A DNA stretch of 64,000 bases from EW11 sp035765635 (GCA_035765635.1 DASTWZ010000039.1:1-64000), one strand, 5' to 3'; counted from the stretch's first letter, positions 1 to 7,989 are shown. Notes: a model not told the origin generated them from the letters alone. A program made the numbers and translations.

Positions 1-137
1 TACACTCCATGCTTCTTATCGAGCGTCTCCCGTTGGCCGCCTGTTGGTTTTAGCATTCACCCACAGGCTCTAACGATGCCCCGGACGGTTAATTGTTCAT
101 GCGGTTCTGTTCTTCTTCTGAACCACATACCCTCACA

Positions 138-327
138 AAAAAACGCAAAGAGGATTCTGAGTCGGCGATACCTTTGGAAATTTCCGCTCCACAACGCGGT
201 TGGGGCATTGGTTTGTAACTCCAAACCAAAAGACCAGACCGCTGCCGGGCTAAAAATTTCTGAGCCGCGTCGGCCTAATAAATATCCTCTTTGCGCTTTT
301 TGTGCCTTCTTGCGGCTGAAAAAATAG
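138..327. repeat. Dispersed repeat type B in the 406-bp gap at the window start
   Basis: The first 406 bases hold no convincing gene. Positions 144-157 (CGCAAAGAGGATTC) pair with 282-295 (ATATCCTCTTTGCG) as inverted arms about 125 bp apart. Between them lie CCGCTCCACAACGCGG at 184-199 and a perfect 8-bp hairpin, TTGGTTTG (208-215) and CAAACCAA (222-229), with a 6-nt loop. The tail (tgtgccttcttgcggct, 301-317) recurs in diverged form near 11570, 11640, 35350, 48420 and 48770. These similarities mark a dispersed element of this genome rather than a gene; the short open frame across it looks like chance. Confidence 0.6.
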
Positions 328-406
328 TCGTGATCGAAACCCTGAGGCTTTACTTCGCTGTGCCTTTCGCGGCTACGGTTTAATTATACGCTCTAGCGCT
401 TTCCGC

Positions 407-1429
407 TTACCGCCAGCCGAGGGCGGGGGCAATGGTTTGGAGGATCGATTCCATAATGTGCGCGTTATAGCTGACGCCGAGTTGGTTTGGGATTGTGAGG
501 AGGATCGTGTCGGCCTCGGTGATGGCGTCGTCTTTCCGGAGTTGCTCGATGAGTATGTCCGGCTCGGCGGCGTAGCTTCGGCCGAAGACGGCCCGCGTCG
601 TCGCATCCAAAAATCCAATCTGGTCCGACTGCTCTCCCTGACCTCCGAAGTACGCGCGATCGAGATCGTTCATTATCGGAAAGATGCTTCTGCTCACCGA
701 AACGCGCGGCACTCGCGTGTGACCCGCTTCGGCCCAGGCAGCGCGGAAGGCGCGGATTTGAGCGGCTTGCTGGATGTGGAGCGGTTCGCCCGATTCGTCG
801 AACTTGAGGGTCGAACTCTGAAGATTGAGGCCGAGCTGCGCTGCCCGAACGGCCGTCGCATTGGTCGCCGAGCCCCACCAGATCCGTTCGCGCAATCCCG
901 CGGAGAATGGTTCGAGCCGCAACAGCCCCGGAGGGTTGGCGAACATGGGGCGCGGGTTGGGCGTGGCGAAGCCTTTCCCGTTGAGGAGTTCTAGAAACAT
1001 TTCGGCATGGCGCCGTCCCATCGCCGCATCGTCCTCACCTTCCTCGAGGCGATAGCCGAAGTAGCGCCATCCATCGATCACCTGTTCCGGAGAGCCGCGA
1101 CTTATGCCCAGCTGCAAACGCGAGCCCGCGATGAGATCGGCCGCCGCTGCCTCTTCCGCCATGTAGTGCGGATTCTCGTAGCGCATGTCGATGACGGCAG
1201 TTCCGATCTCGATCTTCCGGGTTCTCGCGCCGACCGCGGCGAGAAGGGGGAAGGGCGAAGACAATTGCCGCGCAAAGTGATGAACCCGGAAGTAGGCTCC
1301 GTCCATGCCCAGGCGTTCTGCTTCGACGGCGAGGTCGATAGACTGAGACAGTACGTCAGCAGCTGAACGCGTCTGCGATTGAGGTGAAGGCGTCCAATGG
1401 CCAAAGGACAAAAAGCCAATCTTCTTCAT
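407..1429 (-). CDS. LLM-class flavin-dependent oxidoreductase (luciferase-like monooxygenase)
   Basis: A 340-residue protein with the bacterial luciferase-like TIM-barrel pattern. It opens with MKKIGFLSFGHW, followed by an AERLGMDGAYFRVHHF segment (the usual 'E..G.D..w..eHH' strand) and KIEIGTAVIDMRYENP, where family members have 'i.lG..v.......P'. LQLGISRGSP matches the conserved 'lglGrG' loop. Such enzymes use reduced FMN or F420 to oxidise small organic substrates; the substrate cannot be told. I start at the internal ATG at 1429, because the residues before it have no family character. The gene stands alone on the minus strand, separated by repeats from the next gene upstream. Family confidence is high, specific function unknown. 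Confidence 0.88.
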   Translation of the reverse strand: MKKIGFLSFGHWTPSPQSQTRSAADVLSQSIDLAVEAERLGMDGAYFRVHHFARQLSSPFPLLAAVGARTRKIEIGTAVIDMRYENPHYMAEEAAAADLIAGSRLQLGISRGSPEQVIDGWRYFGYRLEEGEDDAAMGRRHAEMFLELLNGKGFATPNPRPMFANPPGLLRLEPFSAGLRERIWWGSATNATAVRAAQLGLNLQSSTLKFDESGEPLHIQQAAQIRAFRAAWAEAGHTRVPRVSVSRSIFPIMNDLDRAYFGGQGEQSDQIGFLDATTRAVFGRSYAAEPDILIEQLRKDDAITEADTILLTIPNQLGVSYNAHIMESILQTIAPALGWR

Positions 1430-1601
1430 GGCCGTAAGCTGTATCCCGCAGAAGCCGCTTCGCAAAGCCGGCCAGCGGAAAAGCTTCTCGGCTCTGCATC
1501 GCGAACGGAAAAATCCACGATCGCAGAACTAACATGCGTCTCCAAAACAGCGATGTTTGTAACGGGTGTGGAGTTAACGTTTGGGCGGCGTGGAGATCGA
1601 A

Positions 1602-1950
1602 TGCCGGCGAGGACGCCAGCGCTCCCAGAGGCCGCCATCGGCGATACCGCCGACGCTCGGCCAATACCAATACCAACACCAATACCGATACCAATACCCC
1701 GACATCGGCGAGGCGCCGACGCCCGGCCGTCCGAGCGCACCTTTCCAAGGCGCGGGAGGCACTGAGAGCGCAAACAAAAGGGCGAGGAAGGCACGCTTGC
1801 GACTGGGAGCGCTGGCGTCCCCGCCGGCCAACCTACCTACAGTCCGCGCCGCAGGGCGCGGACGGACTCGATGGCCGCTTCTCGAGACGAAGCGAATCCG
1901 CGGCTAACGCGCCGCGATAAAAGATTGGGCCGCTGAGAGCCGGCGCTCGC
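1602..1950. repeat. Dispersed repeat type A, composite palindromic element
   Basis: The gap 1430-1955 is mostly this element; 1430-1601 shows nothing recognisable. The left arm 1602-1628 reads TGCCGGCGAGGACGCCAGCG then CTCCCAG; the near-perfect inverted arm is 1803-1829. After the arms comes a second module: a GTCCGCGCC (1842-1850) and GGCGCGGAC (1855-1863) hairpin, then a stretch containing CGCGGCTAACGCGCCGCG and ending in a GCCGGCGCTC motif near 1947. Related copies lie at about 10151, 10605, 33732, 42599, 49996, 53884 and 57601. The two modules can occur separately or in reversed order, so they behave as independent units. Confidence 0.75.
1661..1700. repeat. Hexanucleotide tandem repeat (CCAATA)n inside repeat A
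   Basis: Six consecutive hexamers CCAATA, CCAATA, CCAACA, CCAATA, CCGATA, CCAATA, followed by CCCC. The copy of the same element near 33780 has only a single GCCAATACCCG at this place, so this copy appears expanded by slippage. Confidence 0.8.
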
Positions 1951-1955
1951 TCGAA

Positions 1956-2729
1956 TCAGTCGCGCTTGGCGGAAGGCGCGTTTCTGCGCGTATTTCCGAG
2001 CACACGTCCGTCGGCGGAAATGCGAAGTTCGTAGGTGCCGCGGCTGTCTTTGACGCTGACTTTGTAGGCGCTGGGCTCGCCGCCTTCGTTAAGCTTTTCA
2101 ACGCGTTCGATCTGCCCGTCCCCGATTTCCCGCCGGATCGTTTGCTGCACCATCGCAGGCGCGTCGGAAAATGTCGTCCCGAATCCCAGCGCAGGCGGTT
2201 TTTCGGCGGGGCGGAGAACCGTGCCGTCTTCCGCCACATACATCGATGGATTGCGGCCGCTCTCGCGGAATTGCACGGAGTAGGCCTTTCGCCCATCGAC
2301 GGTGTCCTCGGTGATAGCAGTGATATCACGACCCGCCGCCTCGCGCCGAATCGTCTGCTGCGCCGCGTTCGGCAACTGTTCAAGACGCAGGCGCGGCAAA
2401 TTGGCGGGCACGGACACGCCGTACGGATTGAGGAGCGGGGCTTCAGTGGCTGGGACGGTCCGCGCGTCGCTCACGACTTGTCCCTGTTCCGTAATGCGGA
2501 CATGCGGGTTGGGCGCGTTCTTCCGATCCAGCTCAACGTCGTAGACAGCACGCTCGCGGTCTCCATGTATCGTGATTTCTTTCACGGGCTCGCCGCGTGC
2601 GGCCTCGTCGAGGGCTTTCTTCACCGCGGGCGGAAGCTGTGCAGGATCGACGCGATCGGCGGCGAATGCGGGAATAGGCGCCGCGGAAATGGCGAGAGCC
2701 AGCAGCCCTTTGAGCAGGTTCGCTTTCAT
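1956..2729 (-). CDS. Secreted protein with three PepSY-like repeats
   Basis: A 257-residue protein starting with a clear signal peptide (KGLLALAISAAPIPAFA, cleavage near residue 23). The mature part is three similar units of about 65-70 residues. Each begins with LP..v...i or an equivalent helix (LPPAVKKALDEAARG; QLPNAAQQTIRREAAG; APAMVQQTIRREIGDG), followed by a strand with a tyrosine (RAVYDVELD; KAYSVQFRE; SAYKVSVKD) and a closing 'v.edG.vl' strand. This matches the PepSY-like / BLIP-like fold, which in secreted proteins is usually a small binding or inhibitory module. No enzyme residues are visible. It stands alone between repeat A and the phosphosulfolactate synthase gene. Role unknown; the fold call is by pattern only. 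Confidence 0.65.
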   Translation of the reverse strand: MKANLLKGLLALAISAAPIPAFAADRVDPAQLPPAVKKALDEAARGEPVKEITIHGDRERAVYDVELDRKNAPNPHVRITEQGQVVSDARTVPATEAPLLNPYGVSVPANLPRLRLEQLPNAAQQTIRREAAGRDITAITEDTVDGRKAYSVQFRESGRNPSMYVAEDGTVLRPAEKPPALGFGTTFSDAPAMVQQTIRREIGDGQIERVEKLNEGGEPSAYKVSVKDSRGTYELRISADGRVLGNTRRNAPSAKRD

Positions 2730-2889
2730 GGAAAACTAAACCATCGCTCCTCCGCGCTCACAATGGAGCTGCTTACCCATTGCAACGTGCGGAATAGGCT
2801 GACTCCGCATCCGGGCGCGCGCTGATGGGAAACGAAGTCGTGCGCCGCCCGCTTCAGCAGCGAATGCCGTCGTCAGGGAAGAGCGTCCA

Positions 2890-3744
2890 TCACTCAGTCC
2901 TGCATGGTCCGCTTCTTCTCCTTGTCCTTGTAGGTGTGCACGCGACCCCACAATTCGGTCCCCAGATTCCGGAGCGCAGGCACTCGAGTTGCACGATCTG
3001 GCTGTGATCGACGAAGAGGTTCACCTCGGGGCCGTAGTTCCGCACGTACCATGCAAAAACCTCAGGGTCGGCTGCTTCGAACATCACTTTGTCCAAACCC
3101 AGGCTTGCCACCACGCGCGCCGGGACATCGGCGCGCCACGTGTGAACGCTTTCGGTAATGCCTTCCGATTCGATCATGATCTCGTCCGCGCCGGCCTCGA
3201 GAAGTCGCTCCGCCTGCGTGATCATCCACGCGGGATCGCCCGTCCCCAAAGCCTCCAGCGCTTCGGCCGTGCTCGCTCCGCCCGCGCCAAACTGAATCCC
3301 GACTTCGGCTTTCGCCTTTAGCCCGCACGACTTCACTTTTCGCACGAGCCGTTGCCAGTCCTCGAGCGGCAGCCTGATAAACCCGCAGGACAACTCGATG
3401 ACATCGAAGCCGAGTTCGCGACAGGTCTGCAGATACGTTTCGACCGCCTGAGGGCCTTCAGGGATGACGCGTTCGATAAAACCACCGGTCGAGACCGCCA
3501 CGTCGTGTTGATGCGCCAGATCGATCAGCTCTTTCACTGCAGCCCGCGGCATCAATGCGAAGGAGCCGCCGGCGAATTTCAATGCGTCGACATAGACGCC
3601 CATCGTCTCGAGCACGTCCGCCAGATACCGCTTGCCCATCGGCGTGTAATAGGGACCGCGAATTTCAGTGCGGCCGCGTGAGCGAGGCTTTTTCGACCGT
3701 TGATTCAGCCGCAGAAAATCGAATGCCGGCTGATTCTCGTTCAT
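2890..3744 (-). CDS. Phosphosulfolactate synthase (ComA-like), apparent frameshift near the C-terminus
   Basis: ComA enzymes join sulfite to phosphoenolpyruvate to give phosphosulfolactate, the first step of coenzyme M synthesis in methanogens; bacterial homologues are known (YitD in Bacillus). Family landmarks run through the barrel: ETMGVYVDALKFAGGS, VSTGGFIERV, GFDVIELSCGFIRLP, KAEVGIQFGAGG, GADEIMIESEGI, KVMFEAADP, VNLFVDHSQIVQLE and SGIWG. I start at 3744, where AAGGAAG sits 8 nt before the ATG. After SGIWG the frame reads an arginine-rich tail unlike the family, but the neighbouring frame reads TELWGRVHTYKDKEKRTMQD and stops at 2894. That matches the family ending (LWGR) and would be restored by one extra G in the four-C run at 2960-2963. 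No other coenzyme M or sulfolactate gene is nearby. It is divergent from the ClC gene. Confidence 0.82.
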   Translation of the reverse strand: MNENQPAFDFLRLNQRSKKPRSRGRTEIRGPYYTPMGKRYLADVLETMGVYVDALKFAGGSFALMPRAAVKELIDLAHQHDVAVSTGGFIERVIPEGPQAVETYLQTCRELGFDVIELSCGFIRLPLEDWQRLVRKVKSCGLKAKAEVGIQFGAGGASTAEALEALGTGDPAWMITQAERLLEAGADEIMIESEGITESVHTWRADVPARVVASLGLDKVMFEAADPEVFAWYVRNYGPEVNLFVDHSQIVQLECLRSGIWGPNCGVACTPTRTRRRSGPCRTE

Positions 3745-3934
3745 GACGTCGTCTTCCTTTGGTCCGCTCGCCGGAAAGATCGGACGATTCAGTGATGTGA
3801 CGAATTTTCGCGGACGCAAACCGCTCCGCGGGTGAAACAAGACTCCGCTCCTCCCGCGGACCTACAGCGATCGATGCCCATAATCCATGCGGTACTTCGC
3901 TTTAACACGCCTCTGAGCCCGGCCCATCGCGGGC

Positions 3935-3964
3935 TTTACACTATGTCGTACTACGATATATATT
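3935..3964 (+). promoter_or_regulatory. Candidate sigma-70 type promoter for the ClC gene
   Basis: TTTACA at 3935-3940 is followed by an overlapping TATATA/TATATT at 3957-3964, a 16- or 18-base spacer. Transcription would start near 3971, giving a leader of about 115 nt before the ATG at 4086. By pattern only. The rest of the 341-bp divergent gap 3745-4085 shows no gene. Confidence 0.4.
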
Positions 3965-4005
3965 GGCGGTTTTTCATGCTCGTCCATACGTCCAGCCGCA
4001 CTGCA

Positions 4006-4084
4006 GAACGCTACGTTTCACAAGGTAGCGTTCGCCGCTTGGCATCTGCGTTCGAGGGCAGCCTCGCGCATCCGGAAATTTTTT
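4006..4084 (+). promoter_or_regulatory. Structured 5' leader (two hairpins and a T-run) before the ClC gene
   Basis: First hairpin: GAACGCTAC (4006-4014) and GTAGCGTTC (4025-4033), a perfect 9-bp stem with a 10-nt loop. Second hairpin: TGCG-tt-CGAGG (4047-4057), loop GCAG, CCTCG-CGCA (4062-4070). Six Ts follow at 4079-4084, directly before the ATG. The T-run is 8 nt from the second stem, so it is not a classical terminator. The arrangement could still be a regulatory leader, or the first palindrome could be a protein-binding site. I do not see the conserved core of the fluoride riboswitch. Confidence 0.45.
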
Positions 4085-4085
4085 C

Positions 4086-5897
4086 ATGACCACACCGTCG
4101 TCCCGGCCCAGCCGGCCTTCCTCCTCAAGTTCACATTCGGCTCTCGCGATGATGTCGCTCGTGGCCATCGTCCTCGGCGTTCTCTCCGGGTTGGTGGCGC
4201 CGGCGCTGACTCACCTCATCGGGCTGGTCACGAATCTCTCGTTCTACGGACGCTTCTCGAGCGCGTTCGTCTCGCCAGCCGGCAATCACCTCGGCCTGTG
4301 GGTTATTCTGGTTCCGGCGGCCGGCGGCATAATCGTTGGGCTCATGGCGCGATTCGGTTCTCGCGCGATTCGCGGCCATGGCATTCCCGAAGCGATGGAG
4401 CAGGTGTTGGAAAACAACAGCCGCATCCCGGCGCGTATCACTTTTCTCAAACCCATTTCCGCCGCCATTTCGATCGGCACGGGCGGACCGTTCGGCGCGG
4501 AGGGTCCAATCATCGCGACGGGCGGTGCGCTTGGCTCAGTCATCGGTCAGGCGTTGAGCACGACGGCCGCGGAGCGGAAGACGCTGCTCGCAGCCGGCGC
4601 CGCGGCCGGTATGGCGGCGATTTTCGGCAGTCCCATTTCCGCGGTGCTCCTGGCGGTGGAGCTCTTGTTGTTCGAGTATCGCGCGCGCTCGATCGTGCCG
4701 GTGGCGCTTGCTTCAATGGTCGCGGCCGGCATGCGCGTCCATTTCGAAGGTGCGGAGGTGATTTTCCCAATGCCTGATGTGGCTCCTGCCGGTCTGGCTG
4801 CGCTTGGGCTTTATACCGTTCTTGGCGTGATCCTGGGAATCGCGGCGGTCGGTGTGACTCGGATCGTCTACTGGATCGAAGACCAGTTTGACCATCTGCC
4901 AATCCACTGGATGTGGTGGCCCGCGATCGGCGGTCTGGCGGTGGGTCTCGTCGGTTATTTTGCGCCACGCACGCTCGGCGTCGGCTACGACAATATTTCA
5001 GATGTCATTTCGAATCATCTGCCGCTCAAGACCGTGGCGTTTCTGTGCGGCATGAAATTTATCTCCTGGTCCATTTCGCTCAGCAGCGGCACGTCTGGCG
5101 GAACCCTGGCGCCACTGCTCACGATCGGCGGCGGGGCCGGCGCGCTCGTCGGCGCTGTGCTGCTCCACGTGGCGCCCAACTGCGGCGTGGATATCCGCGT
5201 GGCCGCGTTGGTCGGAATGGCCGCGATGTTTGCCGGCGCCTCGCGCGCGCTGCTGGCCAGTGTGGTTTTCGCTTTCGAAACGACGCTCCAGCCGAACGGA
5301 CTCTTGCCGATTCTGGCCGGATCAACGGTGGCGTTTTTCGTGGCGAGGATGCTGATGGAAAACTCGATCATGACCGAGAAAATCGCCCGGCGCGGCCTGC
5401 GCATTCCTCAGGACTACGATGCGGACGCCTTTAGCCATACCGCGATCGAAGACATCATGGATCGAAACGTGAAAACGCTTTCCGCGCAGTCGACGGTCGC
5501 TCACCTCGCAGACCTGATCGCCAGCCACGACGCGTCGATTTCGAATCATCAAGCGTGGCCGTTGGTCGATGCGGCGGGGCGACTCACCGGGATGATCACG
5601 CGTAGAGATGTGATGCGCGCGATCGAGCGCTCCGGCGGACGGGAAGACACCTTGTTGGAAGCTGGCAGTTCGCCGGCGATCGTGGCGTTCCCTGACGAAA
5701 CGGTGGCCGACGCGGTGAACCGGATGCTGGCCAAAGGAGTCGGCCGACTTCCCATCGTCGATCGCGCCGATCACGGCAAGCTGGTGGGCTACGTTGGCCG
5801 CACGTCGCTGCTTTCGACGCGGCTGCGTTCGCTTCAACAGGAAACCATGCGCGAAGACGGTTGGCTGCGCGCGCGGGCCCGAAGGAACACCGCCTGA
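4086..5897 (+). CDS. ClC-family chloride channel/transporter with two CBS domains
   Basis: A 603-residue inner-membrane protein. Residues about 15-440 form the ClC core with the anion-pathway motifs: GHGIPEAMEQV (first filter motif; the usual serine of GSGIP is His here), GGPFGAEGPIIATGG (with the gating glutamate in AEGP) and SSGTSGGTLAPLLTIGG (the 'GxFxP' region, with Leu for Phe). A glutamate in LLAVELLLFEYR lies where exchangers carry an internal proton glutamate. Residues about 450-590 hold paired CBS domains (IEDIMDRNVKTLSAQSTV and SSPAIVAFPDETVADAV), which usually bind adenine nucleotides to regulate the channel. I cannot say whether it is a channel or an H+ antiporter, nor which anion it prefers. 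It is transcribed behind a structured leader and converges on the PEP-CTERM gene. Confidence 0.93.
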   Translation: MTTPSSRPSRPSSSSSHSALAMMSLVAIVLGVLSGLVAPALTHLIGLVTNLSFYGRFSSAFVSPAGNHLGLWVILVPAAGGIIVGLMARFGSRAIRGHGIPEAMEQVLENNSRIPARITFLKPISAAISIGTGGPFGAEGPIIATGGALGSVIGQALSTTAAERKTLLAAGAAAGMAAIFGSPISAVLLAVELLLFEYRARSIVPVALASMVAAGMRVHFEGAEVIFPMPDVAPAGLAALGLYTVLGVILGIAAVGVTRIVYWIEDQFDHLPIHWMWWPAIGGLAVGLVGYFAPRTLGVGYDNISDVISNHLPLKTVAFLCGMKFISWSISLSSGTSGGTLAPLLTIGGGAGALVGAVLLHVAPNCGVDIRVAALVGMAAMFAGASRALLASVVFAFETTLQPNGLLPILAGSTVAFFVARMLMENSIMTEKIARRGLRIPQDYDADAFSHTAIEDIMDRNVKTLSAQSTVAHLADLIASHDASISNHQAWPLVDAAGRLTGMITRRDVMRAIERSGGREDTLLEAGSSPAIVAFPDETVADAVNRMLAKGVGRLPIVDRADHGKLVGYVGRTSLLSTRLRSLQQETMREDGWLRARARRNTA

Positions 5898-5905
5898 ACA
5901 ACGCG

Positions 5906-5937
5906 GCAAGCGCCTGCGAGAAGAGGCAGGCGCTTGC
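5906..5937. terminator. Perfect 12-bp hairpin between convergent genes
   Basis: GCAAGCGCCTGC (5906-5917) and GCAGGCGCTTGC (5926-5937) form a perfect stem with an 8-nt loop, 9 bases after the ClC stop codon and upstream of the convergent ScyD-like gene end. No T-run follows on either strand, so termination is inferred from position. GAGATGC, GAGATGC and GAATGC follow in tandem from 5938. Confidence 0.6.
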
Positions 5938-5972
5938 GAGATGCGAGATGCGAATGCGAAGCGAGGCGAATG

Positions 5973-7211
5973 TCAGCCGGCTGCGCGGCGAGCACGACGT
6001 CGCACCCACGCCAGACCCAAGAGTGCGGCGGCGCCGAGTAGTCCGTAGGTAGCGGGCTCTGGCACCGGGCGGTAGGCCAGCAGTTCACCTTGGCCAGGGA
6101 TCGCTCCTTGGTTGGCCACGAAGATCGTGCCGTCTGCGCCCACGGCGATCGCGCTCGGCGTTGTCAGGCCCTGGTCGATGATCAGCGTCTTCTCGCCCGT
6201 GACCGGATCCACTTCCCAGAGAGCGCCACTGGGATCGCCCGAGAGCAACCCGTGTTGGGCAAACTCGAGCAGGTAAAGATGCCCGTTCGGGCCAGCCGCG
6301 AGATCGATGACATTGGTGAAGCCGGTGGCGATTGGCGTCGGCATGCTGCCATCGATGCGGTACAAACTCGATCCCCCGACGGGAAACGGAAAGCCCGTGA
6401 GCTGGCTGACGTAGAGATTGCCAAACGAATCCGTGGCCACACCGGTGGGAACCGGTTCGGCACCGGCGGGTGCCGTCGGCAGCGTCGCAACCAACGAAAC
6501 CGTGCCCGTGCTCGAAACGTTCAGAATGGAATTTCCACCGGCGTCCGCGACAAAGATACCGTTCGCTGTTGGCAATATTTGAAAGGGATTGCTGTCCACC
6601 GGGCCGCCCGCCGGGTTGTTCAGTCCTTCGAAAGCCGAGATGTCGGCGAAGGCCTGCGGCGTGCTGCCGCCCGAGGGCAGGAGCATGAGCTGGCCGAAGC
6701 CTGCGAACTCCGACGAGGTGGAACGCGCTGCAGGGTCGGCGCCGAGACCGACGGTGTAGTAGAGATCGTCACCCCAAAGGCCGATGCCGTGGGCTCCCGA
6801 CACCTCGCCGGAGGTTGAATTGAAGAGCGAGGGCAGTCCGGAAAGAACCGTGCCGAGCGAACCGTTGGCATAGCGGGCGATGGATCCTGTGGTGTTGTAA
6901 TAAAGCGTGCCCTGTCCTGTCGTGATCGAGGGCGTGCTCGGGCCTGGCACGATCGGCGAACCGGCCTCGGTGATGTAGAGCGAGCCGTCCGCGGCCAAAG
7001 CCAAGCCGCGTGGATTGTTCAATCCCGTGGCAAGAGTTTGGACGGCGTATTCAGCATGAGCATTCAATGCGGCTCCGGTCAGCGCGATTGCGCCAAGCAG
7101 CACGGAACCGATTTTCGAAAACGAATGCGACCCGAACAAAGGAGCGCGAGCTCCGTTAGAATGATGCGGCAATGCGGCCGCGCGGTCTCCAGCGTGTGAA
7201 GCGGTTTTCAT
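5973..7211 (-). CDS. ScyD/ScyE-like beta-propeller protein with PEP-CTERM sorting signal
   Basis: A 412-residue exported protein. A membrane-spanning signal region near residues 33-53 (IGSVLLGAIALTGAALNAHA) leads into NHL/propeller-type repeats: NNPRGLALAADGSLYITEAG, PTGVATDSFGNLYVSQ, NVIDLAAGPNGHLYLLEF and PSAIAVGADGTIFVANQG. This is the ScyD/ScyE pattern, named after scytonemin cluster proteins, but the fold is widespread and the function usually unknown. The C-terminus is a textbook PEP-CTERM: VPEPATYG, a hydrophobic helix, then WVRRRARR. It should therefore be processed by an exosortase at the cytoplasmic membrane and released to the surface or exopolysaccharide. No exosortase gene is in the window. 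It stands alone, convergent with the ClC gene. Confidence 0.88.
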   Translation of the reverse strand: MKTASHAGDRAAALPHHSNGARAPLFGSHSFSKIGSVLLGAIALTGAALNAHAEYAVQTLATGLNNPRGLALAADGSLYITEAGSPIVPGPSTPSITTGQGTLYYNTTGSIARYANGSLGTVLSGLPSLFNSTSGEVSGAHGIGLWGDDLYYTVGLGADPAARSTSSEFAGFGQLMLLPSGGSTPQAFADISAFEGLNNPAGGPVDSNPFQILPTANGIFVADAGGNSILNVSSTGTVSLVATLPTAPAGAEPVPTGVATDSFGNLYVSQLTGFPFPVGGSSLYRIDGSMPTPIATGFTNVIDLAAGPNGHLYLLEFAQHGLLSGDPSGALWEVDPVTGEKTLIIDQGLTTPSAIAVGADGTIFVANQGAIPGQGELLAYRPVPEPATYGLLGAAALLGLAWVRRRARRAAG

Positions 7212-7368
7212 TGTGGTGTGATCTCGTGATGCGAGGCGGCCGCCGGATCAGCCGACGCGGAAGACCGAGTTTCGCCGAAGCGCTTCTTTTTTCAAACGGC
7301 CCCAGCTGTTTACGGCCGAATATAACAGGCACGTCACATAGGGGAGGAGTGGAGAAGCGCGCTTTTCT

Positions 7369-7989
7369 CTACTCTTCTCCCTCGTCGATTTCCGGCGGCT
7401 GGATGGCCGTGAGCAGTCGATCGAGTTCCGCTTGGGTTGGATTGCGGATCGTGCGCACCGTGAGGAGCGCTTCGCCCGCCGGAAGTTTTACTTTGGTCTG
7501 CGTGTTCACGGGCAGGCCAAGCAGGGCGGCGGCAAGGGGCGAGTTGTGAGGCAGGCATTCGATGCCCGACTCGGGATCGGTCGCGGTCTCACCGTGGGTT
7601 GTCACGAGAAACGTGAACCGGTGTATCCGTTTTGTCGCTACATCCTGTTTTTCGATCGTGGCCACGTGACCGAGTTGCAGCGTGTCGGTCGGCTTCGTTA
7701 GCCACGCGACCGGGTCGACTTCGATAAACGTGTTCCGCGCCACGAAACGATCGAGTGCGGTCATCTTGCGATCCACGGCGCGGATGGCGTCCTTCGCGGC
7801 TTTGAAGCCGAAATTCTCGCGCAGATCGCCCTGGCTGTGGGCCTCGATCTTATCCTGCACGAGGCCGGCGCGCTTGACCTTGAGCGCTTCGAATTGCTCG
7901 GCGAGGACGCGATTGTAGCCCGGCCGCACATAGATCGTCGTCGGCGCCGGATCGGCGTGGCGGAAAATGTTTTTTCGATGCAGCGGCAT
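7369..7989 (-). CDS. GreA/GreB-family transcription elongation factor
   Basis: A 206-residue cytoplasmic protein. The N-terminal part is a two-helix coiled coil (residues about 25-85) with the acidic tip motif GDLRENFGFKAAKDAI, carrying the Asp and Glu that in GreA/GreB hold Mg2+ and stimulate RNA cleavage in backtracked RNA polymerase. The C-terminal part is FKBP-like: TLQLGHVATIEKQ, TDPESGIECLPHNSPLAAALLG, and the closing LPAGEALLTVRTI. The tip is complete, so cleavage activity is plausible. It is longer than GreA (about 158 residues), mostly through an N-terminal stretch of about 15 residues and longer loops. I start at the ATG at 7989, as the 14 residues before it look non-coding. Divergent from the VWA-protein gene. 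I cannot decide between GreA and GreB. Confidence 0.88.
   Translation of the reverse strand: MPLHRKNIFRHADPAPTTIYVRPGYNRVLAEQFEALKVKRAGLVQDKIEAHSQGDLRENFGFKAAKDAIRAVDRKMTALDRFVARNTFIEVDPVAWLTKPTDTLQLGHVATIEKQDVATKRIHRFTFLVTTHGETATDPESGIECLPHNSPLAAALLGLPVNTQTKVKLPAGEALLTVRTIRNPTQAELDRLLTAIQPPEIDEGEE

Noticed and set aside
76..327. 83-residue open frame at the window start
   Set aside because: It is the translation of the type B repeat and has no ribosome site or protein-like pattern.
1602..1950. Insertion sequence remnant
   Set aside because: No transposase fragment and no target duplication seen; the copies are too short and modular for an IS.
3935..4085. Fluoride riboswitch before the ClC gene
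   Set aside because: The conserved core words of that riboswitch are not present, and this ClC has CBS domains, unlike the typical fluoride-specific type.
3832..4089. 85-residue open frame in the ComA/ClC gap
   Set aside because: No family character, covers a promoter-like and hairpin region, and runs into the ClC start.
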